NCBI GenBank assembly: GCA_019973155.2
Contig: BPQB01000009.1
Location: forward strand, 186,001-250,000
Direction: 5' to 3'
Source: Phanerochaete sordida
Taxonomy: Eukaryota; Basidiomycota; Agaricomycetes; Polyporales; Phanerochaetaceae
Length of the DNA stretch: 64,000 bases
Shown: one piece after another, positions 41,601-54,392 of the stretch
Layout: every line of letters starts with the position of its first letter
How positions within the stretch are numbered: position 1 is the stretch's first letter
The notes under the pieces: model-generated
Databases searched by the model: none
Told to the model about the DNA's origin: nothing
The model's input: the letters and a program-made list of their open reading frames with translations, nothing else
Position numbers and translations under genes: made by a program

Positions 41601-43209
41601 GTGGTATCTTTGGTGGCGGCAGGGCCCGCTCCTGCACGGGCTTCGCGTGTTCGCGCAAGCGAGCAGCTGAGATTTTGCGTGAGGGGGGCCCTGTCGTACG
41701 GGTATTGAGTGACAGAGCTGGTGGCGTAGAGAGCGACTTGGTTGAAGGATTCCGTGGCGGCGGGGAACTAGGAGGCAAAAGTGGAGATCGGGGCGCAGAA
41801 GTGCCTAATGATGAGGACGGCACAGTCAGCTGCGTGGATGCTATTGACGGCGTCGAGGGTCGTGTCGAGTGTGTTGAGAAGGGTATCGCGTGCGGTGGTA
41901 TGTACGAGCCGGATCGTGAGCGCGAGTGCCCCATGTCCGAGCGAGCGGCGACAGGCGTCTTCGCGTCATACCAGTCTGGGCTGTCTCTGCCCCCACCTGT
42001 GCCGCCGTACTCTTCCTCTCCAGTGTCCAGCAGCTCGGATCGCATGCGCGAGCTCATGCTTGTCGTCTCGATGTCCATGTCGCGTATGCCGAGGGCCTTC
42101 GCCGCGGCGTCGCGCAACCGCTGACGCTCTTCCTCTTCCTCTGCTTCCTGCTTACTCGCCCGCACCGCGTTCTCGCTGATTTCGATGACTTCGGTGAGCA
42201 CGATAGGCTGTGGCGTATGTATACCAAGCGCCGCCGCATTCGCTTTCGTGCTTTGCTGCCGTCCCATGCGGGGCTTCATATTCGGCGTTTTGCGTGCGAA
42301 AGTGGACAGCGCGTCGGAGGCTGCGACTAGCAGGCTGCCGCGCCGTCGTGTAGGCGGGCTCGCGGGCTGTGACGGGGCGACCGAGGTGGTCGGAGACGTC
42401 GGGGGAGTCACTATGTCCATGATGGACGGCGCGGTGGAGGCGGCTGATATTGACTGCATTGTCTGCGGCCGCTTGGAGTTGCGACGGGATAATGGAGGAT
42501 GTGAGGATGAGAAGGACGACGGGGACCCGACGACTGGCGAATATGTTACAAACGAGGACGCCTCCGTAACGGTCGGGTGTGCCGCGAAAGGATCTACAAC
42601 TAGATGCGACATGTCAGCGTATTCGGTCCCGACGTCGGCGAGCAGGCGGGGGACAGCGTTTCAGTAAGCCCACGCGAAAAATTACTGAGGGGAACCCATG
42701 AAGCCCGAGGCATCATGATGACACGAAGTCGCTTTCGCTTCGGCCAGAAGAGAGGGACATCGTGGGTGCGACGCGGCGCAAAGCGAGCACGAGGGAGTGG
42801 TGCAGCAAGGGATATGAAGAAGGTGCTTACCCGAGGTCATAGAACTGGCAGCTGCGCCGAGTGTATACTCGCCACGACCATCATCATCGACATCTGGCGA
42901 CAGCAGCTCTGCTTTCTCCTTGCCCTTGCCCTTGAACCCGCCGAGTCTCGCAGACAGCTTTGGTTTGGACGACGTTGGGCCACCGCTCGTATGAGGACGT
43001 GGGGGAAGCGAGGCGGTGCGTGTACGAGACATGAAGTCGTTGAGTTTGCTGGAACGCTTCGGGCTGGCGGAGACCTCGACGTCCTGAAGCTGGGGTAACG
43101 GTTGCTTGTCCTGTGACGAGGTGGAGGTCGAGAAGCGCTTTCCCTTGGCAAAGGGCGAGAGCGTGCTGGAGTTCATTTCGACCAGCTGGGGCGGTGTGTA
43201 GTGCAGCAT
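38672..43209 (-). CDS. Large PH-domain protein, mostly disordered
   Basis: Very long, low-complexity protein of about 1,400 residues with one clear fold. The N-terminal exon starts near 43209 (MLHYTPPQLVEMNSSTLSPF) and is basic and Ser-rich. After an intron comes a Ser/Pro/Thr-rich segment with a short charged coil (KQEAEEEEERQRLRDAAAKA). The PH domain is encoded at 41,000-41,570: WKNRYLVLTSPLP, SFLHLFKG, EIERLEINEES, then the C-terminal helix with the invariant Trp (MWAVQVVDAEQAQAWIAAIKGAV). After another intron about 770 disordered residues follow, rich in SPxx and RxxS sites, ending DFAPSSSASS at 38672. The upstream frame has FYASK before the first Met, so an extra 5' exon is possible. It likely works as a membrane- or cortex-associated scaffold under kinase control; no family name can be given. 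Confidence 0.75.
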
Positions 43210-44884
43210 CACCTTGCTAGCATAAAACTGCGCGGGGTGTTATGTGAGCGCGAGAGCATCAGAGAAGCGATTGGGCAGGAACAGTCCATGTTGATGCACG
43301 GATGGAGGTACGTGTGGGGACATGCAGATGAGAATTGGTGAGTGGGTGCCGCCGGGACAGCCGCTGGGACGACGCACCTATATGTGGTCGCTACACAGCA
43401 TTGATCTGTGCGTGGTCGCCGTCGCAGACAGCGAGCTGGAGGGGGATGGGCGGGGCTGGGCAGACGAGGTCGTGAGGGAGCCCGGGCACTGAGCAGTGTT
43501 CTGGAATTTAGGCTCGGGCGCTAGCAGCGGCAGGCGGGGAGGGCCTTGCCAAGTATGGAAACCGTCTAAATTGAATTTTTAAGGGACACCATCCGGATCT
43601 CAGATCGCGCTTTGTCCTGCGCCCCGCCCGCCAGCGCCCGCCGCCTCCAGAGCACCCACTCTGCCCTCCGAGCGCCACCCCTGTGCACCCACCCGACGCC
43701 TCCCTCGCCCGCCACGCCCCGCTCACCAACCCGCGACCGCTTGCTCATCGCCGACGCTAGCGCACCCCGACCGCGCGCACCGCCCGTGATGCGGCCCCCA
43801 ACTGATCGTCGTCCTCGTGGCGCAGTGTCGGCACACCGCCCTATATTTCAAACCGGCGCCGCCATCCCCTCCTCCTCGCTTGCTGGGTCTCGCGAGCAGC
43901 CCCTCCAAATTTTAGCACTGTTTCACGCTGACCTTTTGCCAATCCTTGGCACACGACGCGGCGGGACGCAGCGGACGCGAGCCCCTCGTCGCCGTCGCTG
44001 ACCCTGCACCGATGAGTCAATGTCCTCGCCCGGTCGCGCCCGCCGTAGCCATCGTGATGGCGGTGGGTGAGGCGGGAAAGCTGTTGCGCAGGCAGCCAGT
44101 CGCGCTTGTCGCGGAGGAGCAAATGTTCGCCCGCCTCTCGTGTGAGAACGGTCAAACCCTCACAGAGGCTGTTCCGACCTCGACAACATGCCTCCGTCCA
44201 CCTTGCCTACGTCTCCTCTGCGCGACATCGCACACAGTGCTATACGAGCAGCGATGCGCGCCCTCGCGTAGTCACGCGTCCAATTGTCGCAGCACGACCG
44301 ACGCCTGCATAGTGACCATCGAACGAGCCCTGCCCGACCCCAGCTAGCGTCCCTGCAGGAGGAGTACCCGTCGGCGATACGGTAAGCTTCGAAATCCAGG
44401 GCGGTCTCCAGCCAGGGCATTGATATCGTTGTTCAGGGTGGCCACGCCGTGGCAAATGTCGACTTGACACCGAGGCGACGCCGACGCGTCTTCGACGTCA
44501 CTGCTTGGATGTATGCATCGCTTTGCCTCCTCTGTTCTGTTGCGACGATGTAGCAAAACGAGCAAAGTAGGCTCGCCGTGTTGTAAGAAACACGGTTGCA
44601 TGCTCTCTAATTATAATCTGCTCCCCGTGGTTCTTGGTCGCGCGCGAACCATCCTCCGTCTGCATGTTACATCTGACCATCTAGCCAAAATGCAAGTCCT
44701 ACCTCCCAAGAGAGTACCCACGAACTTCGCGACGAACCGCTCTCTCGATGTTGACCAGAGTCCGGGGTCCAGCGCTCCAGCTGGCACCCGCATATGACGA
44801 GACCCCGAAAATCCCGGAGCGCAAGGCGCACGCGCTTGCTCTTTCTGTCCTCAACCACGACGCCTTCGTCTCTCTGCGTCCACC
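43210..44884. promoter_or_regulatory. Divergent intergenic region, PH gene / SAP gene
   Basis: This 1.67 kb stretch between two divergent starts shows no gene. The frame at 43,612-44,001 (Pro/Arg-rich) has no motif and is probably compositional. Promoters for both neighbours must lie here. Confidence 0.5.
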
Positions 44885-47253
44885 ATGCCTCCTCAAAACT
44901 CTACAGAGCTGGCGAAGCTGACTGTGGCTCAACTGAAAGCGTTGTGCAAGGAGCGCAAGATCTCTGGGTACTCAAAGCTCAGCAAACCTGCACTCATCGA
45001 GAAGCTCGCGGGAGCTGGGCCTGGCGAGTCGTCTAGCTCTATTATTCCCCCTCCGCCGGTCCCTCAGAAGAGCTGTAAGCCCACCTCGAGGCTCAGCGCT
45101 CAACCTAGTCTCGCCGCAGCAGCAGCATCCTCTGTGCATGCGCCCTCCGTTACCAAAGGCTCTGGTCGCGGTGTCGACACAGGTGCAAGCTCTAGTGCTC
45201 AGCATGGTACCGCTCAGCAAGTTCAGAATCCTTCTGCTAACCTCGCACTCACACCAGCCCCCTCCAACGCTGGGGCGGCTCTTCCAGCTTCTGTGCTATC
45301 GAGTTCTCCAGCCAACGCACCTGAACCTCCCGCGAGCCCAGCACCATTTTCAGCTGGCCGTCAAGTATCTGCACCGACTTCTGCAGTGACTGAAACTCAG
45401 CCCTGTGCTACCGTACCTGCAAAGCGTCCCACAAAAGCTGGCGACAAACCGCAGACCAAGAAGGCGAAGATAGCACCTAGCCGGCCTGCTGCTTCGAAGC
45501 GTTTTTCCATCACGCTGAAGTCCTCTACTCAGCAAGCATCTCTGGTACTCAGTTCGTCGGTAGCCCTCCCGTCTGGATCGACGAACGCGTCTAGTACTTC
45601 GCGTGCCGTTCTGCCGGAGGCTCCGCGCTGTCCAAGCCCTCCAATAGTTCAGCCCTCTCTCGCAAAGCCTGCGACAAAACGCTTCAAACCTCTCGTGTTC
45701 GGGAGTCGAAAGTCGCAAAACGCACCTCTGGCTTCTGTCGCTTCTCGTTTGTCCACCAGCACACCTCGCTCGACCTCTGCAAACAACTTCTGTGCTGCCC
45801 ACCTGGACTTCCCGCCCTCGCTCCCCATGCCCGCCCTACATTCGATCAGCTTACCTCCTCCACTGTCGCAGCGCAAACGTGTCCAGCGCTGGGCAATCAT
45901 ACTCAGAGGCCTCGACGACGCCTCGCGCAGACAGTGCGCCCTCGTCTCCCGGACGTTCCGCTACGCTAGTGAGTTTCCATGCAATCGTGGCGTGCATATA
46001 CTAAATGAACCTCTTGTTGTTGTCTAGTATACCTCTCTGCGATCCACATCATCGACCACGACTTCCGCGGCAAACGTACTCTCAAGGACATGAAGCCCTA
46101 CTCGCACGCGATGACCAATTTCTGGCCGTACCTTCGGCTTCTGCAGGAGGAGGCGGCCGAGCGAGAGCGCATATACTCGCGGTCTGTGCTCGGAAGGCTG
46201 GCCGATTCCGGCAGGGCCATGTCCATCTCTCCTCGGCTATGGGGTTGCCCTGACCACGATAGCCAGGCTGCCATCGCCTCGCGGTACGAACGAACCCCTA
46301 ATTTATGCTTGCCTCGCTGATTTCGGGGCCAGATTTGTTTTCACCTCGTTCTGGTTCGCCGTGTCCATCGGCGGCCGCAGGTCGGAGGACTGGCTCCGCG
46401 GCACCGTTGTGGACGCCCAGGAAGTCGTGCCAGGCGAGATTTGGTCCATCGCTGTCCAGTATCTCGACAGCGCTACCAACACATTCCGGGCAACGCGATG
46501 CTACGTCCTCGAACCGACGTGCGAGGTCATCGGCACGAGCGCAGAACTGCCCGGCGCTAGCATCGGCGCGACTCATCAGCCTCGTCTCGACCTCCGAGTC
46601 GACTGGTCTGCATATATCGACCGTTGGGCTCGCGATACGTCCCGCGCACCCAATGGTCTCTTTCTCCAGCATCTGAATTGGGCGAACCACGAAGAATACG
46701 ATCGCGGCATCAGCAAGCTCTGGACCAAGCGGACTGTGCAAGAGGGTGCGCTCGGACAGGCGAAGCGTGCCGTGGCCGAACGATATATTTTTGCATGTGT
46801 CGTGGCGAACAGGTCGGTCGGCAGCGAAACATCTCCGAGTGTGCTCATGGCATTATTTTCAGTGTCAGCGGTGTCTGGATGTCCGCGACCGAAATGGCTC
46901 AGGACTTCGCCGGCCTACCGAGCCGGCACGCTCCAGCACCGACGAAGACGCTATCCGCAGGCGCACCTGTCAACATGTTCCTTCCTGCGTGAGTTCGACA
47001 TTTGCTATCTGGAACGAGGCTAACGTCCGCCTCCAGGACCCACCACGTCGAGAGCGTCCATTTCACGACGTCGTCCAAGCTCCCTCTGCATCCTGCGCTC
47101 GCCGTGGTCCAGACGCCTGCCAGGGAATATTTTGTGCTGCGCGACAACGGCTTCGAGGTGGGGAGCGAGGAGGAGGGCGTGGCGCCGCTGTGGAGGGAGA
47201 TCCTGTGCTGCGACAGCGGAGGCCTTCCCACAAAGCCCGTGCAGCCTCTCTAG
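44885..47253 (+). CDS. SAP-domain protein
   Basis: Starts at 44885 in a good context (CCACCATGCC). Residues ~8-43 form a SAP motif, the two-helix DNA/chromatin-binding module: ELAKLTVAQLKALCKERKIS, then GYSKLSKPALIEKLAG. About 270 disordered Ser/Ala/Pro residues follow, with a basic patch (KRPTKAGDKPQTKKAKI) that looks like a nuclear localisation signal. The C-terminal half is folded: RVQRWAIILRGLDDASRRQC, then across introns (donor at 45969; second near 46,285) YLSAIHIIDHDFRGK and VFTSFWFAVSIGGRRSEDW. Further on are LDLRVDWSAYIDRW and EMAQDFAGLPSRH, ending GLPTKPVQPL at 47253. The C-terminal part has no name I recognise, but this arrangement fits basidiomycete SAP proteins of unknown function, probably nuclear. 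Confidence 0.7.
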
Positions 47254-47668
47254 ATCGTGCTCAGCTACACGGATAGCTATACCTAGCTCATATTGCACAT
47301 CATGCACATCGCCTCGGTCGCCTCCGCCGCTTTGCCAGCTCGAGACTTGAAGTGGCGACATACGTAAGGCTTCCTTGAGCCAGTGTCGGTCTCTATAAGA
47401 ATCAATAAGTATTAGCTGTCAAGCACATTGGCGTCAATGCGACAGCGTCTCGCTGGCCTATATACTTTGCAGCTGATGGTTGCCGCTCTGTCCCTCAGGC
47501 CTTCGTTGAACTGCGATGACCGCAGCGTGTCCAAGCTTTGCCTGCTGCGATCGACAGTAGCCTGCTCACTTTCCCACCTCTACGCTTCGCTGACTCCTTC
47601 TGAGTGGACAGGCAAAGCTTCGCAGTTCAACGTTCAACTCGCGTGAACACCGCTGCTTGAAATTGAAC
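47254..47668 (+). promoter_or_regulatory. Upstream region of the HET-domain gene
   Basis: Spacer of 415 bp between two co-directional genes. A 70-codon frame (47,428-47,646) has no motif and stops before the HET start; I treat it as chance. Confidence 0.35.
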
Positions 47669-49790
47669 ATGACAGATGGCGAGAGCGCCTCGCTCCGTTT
47701 CGCTGGCCAGGTGAGTGTAGTTTAGGACTGGATGGCACTTGCAAGTCTCGCGACATACTCACATCCCGCAGTCATCTCACAGAAAGTGGACTGTAGTCTT
47801 TGAAGACACGTCCGTCGAATGTGAAGGTCCCCCGTGGTCCGCCGTCTCCACAGGCACCATCCACGTCCCGAACCTGATTTCACTCCGCAAGGGTACTCAA
47901 AGGAACGCACGTGCAGCGAGCGGATCTCTCCCGCCGCCATCCGAGGATGAAGACCCGCGATTTACCTTCTCTCGCTTCATGACATGGGGCGTCATCAAGC
48001 TAGCGGAGAGTAAAGAGACTTCCGAGGACGCTCTATTCAGAGCTTCCTTTGAGGAGGATTCAATCACTCTAAGGCCGGAACGACGCTCGTCAATACCTCT
48101 GCAATGGGTTTATCACGGTGACCGCCGCGTCCTGCCCAATGTCATGGGTGACATTCCCTGCAGCGATCTAGACGTCGACAGATTGTTGGCCATGCTCAAC
48201 AGCACCTTGGACACCACGTTTTCTGTGGACGAGCCTTACATGCGCACTTGCTTAGAGTATTTTCTCTCCTCGTCTCGGGACTTTGGCGAGATATACGGTC
48301 GGTTGCGGCCACGATGGCCAAACGACTTCAGCCAGCTGCTGTCGCGGATAGACAGCGACCGAATGGGGGACGATGCATTTCGCTACGACGCGATGCATCC
48401 AAAGGGCTCCTACATTCGCAACTCCCATGTACCTCCAAGAAGGGTTTGGGACCTGTACAGCAACCGAGTCCTCCCATACCATGTGCTACCACATGCTCAC
48501 CCTGGTCATATCCCCGGAAATATCTGGACAGTGTCGCACAGCTGGGTCGATGAGGCAGCACGCGACCTGGTCTGGACACCCATCAATGGGCACGAATGGC
48601 CCGTGCCCATCCCCCGCGAGACAACGCTCGAGCACATCCGCGTCGAGTTGCTGAACCTCGGCGCGGAGTATGTCTGGCTGGACGTCCTGTGCCTCCGTCA
48701 GCAGGGCCGAGACGAGCACGAAGATCTGCGCAAGCACGAGTGGCGCCTGGACGTGCCCACCATCGGCCACATCTACTCTGACCCTACCCGCTGCTGCGTC
48801 ACCTACTTCAACGGGCTCGGCCTTCCGTTCGACCCTTCACCATCCGTCGTCCTGTCCGCGCGACACTGGATCAGCCGCGTGTGGACGGTACAGGAAGGCA
48901 CGCCCGCATGGCTGCCCGGCGGGCTCACGGGCGCGGCGTCGGCGGCCGCGCAGGCGTTCTTCCAGGTCAACCTCCCCCGCGCGATCCTCGCGCGCGACCA
49001 GAAGCGCGACATGGCGGTGCGCTCGTTCGCGTTCGCGCTGCGGACGCTGCGCGCGCGGCACTGCAGCACGGAGCTCGACCGCATCGCGGGGCTCGCGTAC
49101 GTGCTCGGGTGCCGCACGCTGCCGGTGTACGACGAGGCGACGAGCGCGGACGCCGCGTGGGCCGCGCTGCTCATGCACCTCCCGCCGTACAAGCGCACGC
49201 TCGTCGCCGTCGAGCACGTCGTGCAGCAGCCCGACAGCGCCGCGCTCTTCCCGTCGTGGGCGCAGGTGCTCGACATGGGCGTTGGCTACACCCTGCGCAG
49301 CCTCCGCCCCGCCCTGATTCTGCGTCTCGTGGATCAAGCTAGCCTCAGCTCCGATCAGCCAGCGCTGTACTTCCACCAGGTCTTCTCGCCTGGCCCTTGC
49401 CGCATCACGGATCCCGGTAGCGGACAGCTCCGCGTCCAGAGCCTCTTCCGCAAAACGTGGTTCTCGCTCCAAGGTTCCACAGTAGGGGCAATCTCTGAGA
49501 ACGTCACCTACACGCTGCTGTCCTTGTCCAGGACAGTATGGATGATAGTCGACGTGTTGCGCGTGGGTGAGCTCAACGGAACGCCTGTGCTGGAAGTCAT
49601 AAAACGTGGGTCAATGTTCCTGTATGACGAGCCTCCGCGAGAGATGACTGATACCTGGGTGGATGTACTCTATCTTTCCAACGATGACGCCTCTACCACT
49701 TCCACCACTGCATCTACCACATCTTCACCACGCGAAGCGGGGGCTCCAGGGGTAGTGACAAGACTGATTCAGTACGCTTATGGAGCATGA
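47669..49790 (+). CDS. HET-domain (heterokaryon incompatibility-like) protein
   Basis: Two exons: 47669-47710 (MTDGESASLRFAGQ) joined in frame to 47772-49790, about 690 residues. The long second exon could be read back to a non-ATG codon at 47739, but GTGAGT...CCCGCAG splicing supplies a proper start. The HET domain begins near residue 255 with IWTVSHSWVDE, then RETTLEHIRVELLNLGAEYVWLDVLCLRQQG, followed by IGHIYSDPTRCCVTYFNGLG and ISRVWTVQEGTPAW. Later comes an ALRTLRARHCSTELDRIAGLAYVLGCRTLP helix-rich segment. HET proteins of ascomycetes trigger cell death when incompatible strains fuse; most basidiomycete members are of unknown function. No NACHT, WD40 or ankyrin partner domain is present. 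The third quarter is much more GC-rich than the first. Confidence 0.8.
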
Positions 49791-49897
49791 TTCCAGCATC
49801 ATTCACAGAGCTGTAGTTTCGTATATTTCCGGATGTAAGGACATACTATTTCATGATACCCTCTATTCTTCTTCAACCAAGGCTTCTAGTTATGGTA

Positions 49898-51894
49898 TCA
49901 ACCAGAAACGTTCAGACTGGCCATGCCCTCCGCGATTTCCTCATCCCGCTCTATGAGCTTGGTAATCTTTCCAATGGCCACGGTGCGACCTGCAGCGCGC
50001 GCGGCGATGAGCCTCGCACAAGGATGTGAGGCTGCAAGAAACCCACCTTCATCGCGCAAGGTGAAGCGACCAAGCTGGGGATAGTCGGCGAAGCGTTCTA
50101 TGCAGATAGGCTGGGCGGTCTCTATGAGAGCAACGATTTTCTGACCTGAAATATCATGGCGTTAAGTATGCCGAATGTGAGCAGAGGATTTATGCCGCCA
50201 CATACCCCTCTTGGCGAACTGAGGAGGCTTTCTAGACTTGCGACCAGTTGCCTTATCGAAATAGTGGAGCAGGGCCTGCACAGGGGGCTGTAAGGGTAGA
50301 GCAAATGCAAACATGATATGACAAACGCACAGATAGGGTGACCTCTTCAGCAAGGGTGTGGCAATGCATTACAGCGGTATATCCGGGACAGATGATGTTC
50401 TTGTGCTCGAGAATCGCGAGCTGTGCCTCAAACTGCCGCACAGCATGCACCGGGCTGACTGGGCTCGTGAGCACAAACCCAGGATGGATATCCTCGTCAT
50501 CGACGCCGCGCAGCCGGATGCGGACGTTGTCGCCGCAGAGCGCCTGATTGACCTCTTCCTCAAGCTCGTTGTGGATGGCGGCGACCTCAACCGCGTTCTT
50601 GTTGGGCATAAGCAGCAGAGTGTCGCCCTTGCGGACAACACCAGACTCGACCTTGCCCACGACGACCGTGCCGAGATCCTTGTACTTCTCCGAGACGGGC
50701 ACCATGGCCGGCGCGCCAAGCTTGCGTTCGACCATTGGCACCACATCGAGGTGCCCGAGGAGCGACTCGCCGCTGAGGACGCGTCAGCGTGCGTACGAGG
50801 AAGCCCACCTCCACTGACCTCCACCACGGACACGTCGAGCGCTCGACGCGTTCCTTGAGGTTCGCGCCCGTGTACGCGGACACGGGAATGAAGGTGACAT
50901 GGGGCGGGCTGAAGCCCGCCGCGCGGACGAAGGGCGTCATCTTCGCGACTATCGCGTCGAAGCGCACCTGGTCCCAGCGCACGGTCGGCTCGTCCATCTT
51001 GTTGACGACGCACACGAGGTGGGTAACGCCTGCGGTCTTCACGAGCAGGATGTGCTCCCGCGTCTGGCCGCCCTTCTCGAACCCGGTCTCGAACTCGCCC
51101 CGGCGCGCGGAGATGACGAGCACCGCGACGTCCGCTTGCGCCGCGCCCGAGATCATCGACGGGACGTACGTCTTGTGGCCTGGCGCGTCGAGGATCGTGT
51201 AGCGACGCGTGGATGTCTCGAAATATGCTCTGCCGACCTCGACGGTCTTGCCTTTAGCGCGTTCCTGCGGGGTGGAGTCGAGGGCCCAGGAGAGGTACCA
51301 GGACTCGCGGCCAGCCTCTTTGGCCTCGCGCTCGTACTTCTCGAGGGTTCGTTTGTCGACAGTTCCGCAGAGGTAAAGCAGATTTCCGCCCAAAGTGCTC
51401 TTGCCCGCGTCGACGTGACCAATGAAGACGATGTTGAGGTGCTCCTTGACTGATTACAAGATCATGGTTAGCGCAGAGAGAACTCAGTGATTTAAAATAT
51501 ACTCGCCGGCTCCATAAAGGTCTTTCAGTGTGGCTTCGTCGACAGCATGGCGAACTTCGTGAGCAATCACGGCGGTGTCGTTCTTGGCTCTATCCAGAGA
51601 GTAGCTGCCTGGTGTAGGGCGTTGCGCTGAGTCAGCCTTTGCTTTAATACCACCCTTTCCAGGAGCGGCACTTGATCCCGGTATGCCTCCAACAGGCGGC
51701 GCAGGAAGCGAAAAGGGCCTGGATGCACCAATGTTGAGAGAGATAGTAGGGGGCGGCGAGGGAGCCTCAGTCTGGGGCTGTCGTTCGAGAGGCTGTAGAT
51801 CTGAGGGGAGCTGGGACGAAGACGAGCGTTGCTGGGATGGCAGGCGGGATACACCGTGAAGGAACGTAGGTACGTGGGGATTCTGATCGCTCAT
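49898..51894 (-). CDS. SUP35: Translation release factor eRF3 (Sup35)
   Basis: GTPase that works with eRF1 in translation termination. It starts at 51894 with a short disordered N-terminus (MSDQNPHVPTFLHG, Ser/Pro-rich) that lacks the Gln/Asn-rich repeats of the yeast prion domain. A middle stretch resembles the PABP/M region (AVIAHEVRHAVDEATLKDLYG). The GTPase domain has G1 GHVDAGKST, the eRF3 signature WYLSWALDSTPQERAKGKTVEVG, G3 DAPGH, G4 NKMD and G5-like SAYTG. Domains 2 and 3 follow (HLDVVPMVERKLGAP; GTVVVGKVESG; QPICIERFADYPQLGRFTLRDEG). What looks like an insertion after RDEG is a short intron; spliced, the protein reads RDEGRTVAIGKITKLIE and ends MASLNVSG at 49898. WYLSWAL and the C-terminal motifs separate it from eEF1A and Hbs1. 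It is divergent from ALG7, 796 bp away. Confidence 0.95.
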
Positions 51895-52690
51895 AGCTTT
51901 GGTCTAACAGACTGGCTGGGTCGATGGGAGCAGAGAGCGTAGAGAGCGGACGCTAGCAGCAAAGCAGACATGCTTGCAGAGGATTTATAGGCTCTTCAGC
52001 TGGTGCTCCAGGATAATGCGTGAAATCCGCGGTTGCACACACCATGTGGCGCCTCCCGGATGCGCTTCTTTCGCTGCAGGGGGAGGTATTATTGCTGCGG
52101 ATCAGCATGGCCTACAACGGGTGACAATGTAGTATCAATTGAAGATCCCTTGAGGAGTGAAGATGGCAGGACGCTAGCAAGAAAGCGCTGTCCGAGTTGG
52201 AGTTGGAGGGAGCAAGAGTGTCGCACGAGCACATCGCCCATCACGTGATTCGTGGTAATCCTATAAATTTGCGCGCTTGGAAAAGTCGGCCTGCTGTCTT
52301 CCTCCTCCTCGTCTTCATGTTCTCTGCATTGTCCTCCACGGTATAGAAGCCATCGTCAACAGCTCTTGTAGCAGCAAGGTGCGAACTCATCTCCGTCCCC
52401 TTCTCGCAGGATGAGACTTCTTTTATATATTTGCACGTCAGTCTGAGTACTTCTTGTACGTTAGATGCTACTTTCGCATTTCTGACTTTATTCTCGTGTT
52501 CATGTCCATGTCATACCTCATGCTGACCTCATCGTCATAGACATCGTGTATCACTGCTGTTCGACGGGTTTAGAGGTGCTGAGGCTGTAGACACGTCGTG
52601 TCGGTAGAAGTTCTTACCGCAGTATGTCCTACCACACGTGTAATGGAAGAGGTTCAGCCAACTTGAACTATCGCCACGTCGGTCTGCTAG
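51895..52690. promoter_or_regulatory. Divergent promoter region, SUP35 / ALG7
   Basis: Holds no gene. An AT-rich spot, TTTTATATATTTG, about 260 bp before the ALG7 start, is the only TATA-like sequence. The region 52,260-52,560 is rich in T/C runs, as in 5' leaders. Confidence 0.5.
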
Positions 52691-54392
52691 ATGGCTCAGA
52701 CACTCGGTCCACGACCATTGCCATCCATTCTCCTTCTCTCCCTCGTACCAGTCGGCGCATGGCTCCTCGTACGCCCTCTGCTCGACCCGCTTCCTCCCCT
52801 GCCCGCGTTCCATGCGGCACTGGGCTTGTCAATATATGCGTTCCTCGCCACCATCTATCTGGTACCCGCACTGGGGGAAGCGTTCATTAAAGCGCGACTC
52901 TTCGGAAGGGACCTCTTGAAGACGTACGACACGCCCATGTACGTCGCTCGAGCTCGCGCTGCTGCGGGCTGTGACTCTGACACGTCGACCCAGTCCAGAG
53001 AGCCTTGGTCTAGTGTGCGCGTCTGTGTACATCCTGGTCCTCATTCTGTTCATCCCCTTCGCCTTCTCCGATGTCTTCCTCAATGACTACGAGGACCGGT
53101 CGAAGCATGGCTTGGTCGTCGCAGAGTTTCCTCACCAGAAGGTGTGTATGCTACCTTCGTGCTACTGTATGCGCTTCAACACGCCCTTAGCTCGCTGTAT
53201 ACCTCTCCTCTATCCTTTCTCTCCTCATTGCGACGATGCTCGGGTTCCTCGATGACGTCTTCGACATCCGCTGGCGGCACAAGCTCCCAATCCCAATCAT
53301 CGCGACAATCCCGCTACTGCTCGTCTACTACGCCGAGCGCGGGAACACGAACGTCGTCGTGCCGATCCCGTTGCGCATGTTCTTCGGTACCCTCGTGAAC
53401 GTTGGCCCGCTGTACTACCTGTACATGTCGCTCCTGTCGACGTTCTCGACGAACAGCATCAACATCCTCGCCGGCATCAACGGCTCGGAGACATCGCAGG
53501 CCTTGATCATCGCGCTCTCCGTCATCCTCAACGACCTCCTCTACCTACCATGGCCCTTCGGCGTGCGCATCCCGCTGCACCTTCTCGGCGGGCACACTGA
53601 ATTCAATGTCGGCGGGGCCTGGAGCGCCGGTATGGCCTACGGCAGCAGAGAGCTCGTGGAGAGGCACCTTTTCAGCCTGTATTTTATGTTGCCCCTGGTC
53701 GGTGTATGCGCTGGATTCCTATACCACAACTGGTGAGTGGCATGTCCCGCTATCGCCGACCAGACCGACGATTAACTATGCGCTTCAGGTATCCCGCCCG
53801 CGCGTTCCCCGGGGACACGCTTTGCTACGTGACTGGCATGGCCTTCGCGGTCGTCGGTATCCAAGCACACTTCTCCAAGACGCTCCTGCTGTTCTTCCTG
53901 CCTCAGATCTTCAACTTCGTCCTGTCGTGCCCCCAACTGTTCGGCTTGGTCCCATGCCCGCGACACCGCGTGCCGAGGTATGCCATGGACCTGTGTCTTA
54001 CTGATTCGGTGCTGATAGAACCCCAGATTCGACAAGGAAACGGGCCTGCTCTACCCCTCGAAGGCCGTCTTCAAGAAGCGACCCTCGACCGTCGCGACCG
54101 TCATTTTGAAGGTGTTCGAGGGGCTGCGCTTCGTCAAATTAGGCGTGAACGCGGAGACTGGGTTACTCGAAACAACTAATTTGACGATATTGAACGTCTT
54201 CCTCGTCAACCTAGGGCCGATGAAAGAAGACTCGCTCGTGAAAGTTTTGATCTCGACCCAGGTCAGTATCACGTTCTGCATCGTGATATCGCGCCGTTGC
54301 TGATAGATGGATGGCAGGCCGCGGGGAGCGTACTTGCTTTTGCCGTCCGGTACGGGCTAGCATGGTTGTTGTATGATGGTAACAGGCGATAG
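52691..54392 (+). CDS. ALG7: Dolichyl-phosphate GlcNAc-1-phosphotransferase
   Basis: Makes dolichol-PP-GlcNAc from UDP-GlcNAc and dolichyl phosphate, the first step of N-glycan assembly, in the ER membrane. Exon 1 ([12 protein letters not shown]...) carries a signal-anchor helix and ends in KTYDTPM. Further exons give [26 protein letters not shown], the DDxxD-like [16 protein letters not shown] (catalytic Mg-binding aspartates), [16 protein letters not shown], then [20 protein letters not shown] and the signature [17 protein letters not shown]. Exon phases join cleanly (for example AT|T making PI-PES near 52,939). The last exon ends [11 protein letters not shown] with the stop at 54390-54392. 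About ten membrane helices are expected, and length and order match the family. The intergenic side faces SUP35. Confidence 0.93.

Noticed and set aside
49965..50035. Apparent insertion in eRF3 after RFTLRDEG
   Set aside because: It has a GT donor, an AG acceptor and the right phase; splicing it out restores the standard RDEGRTVAIGK sequence.
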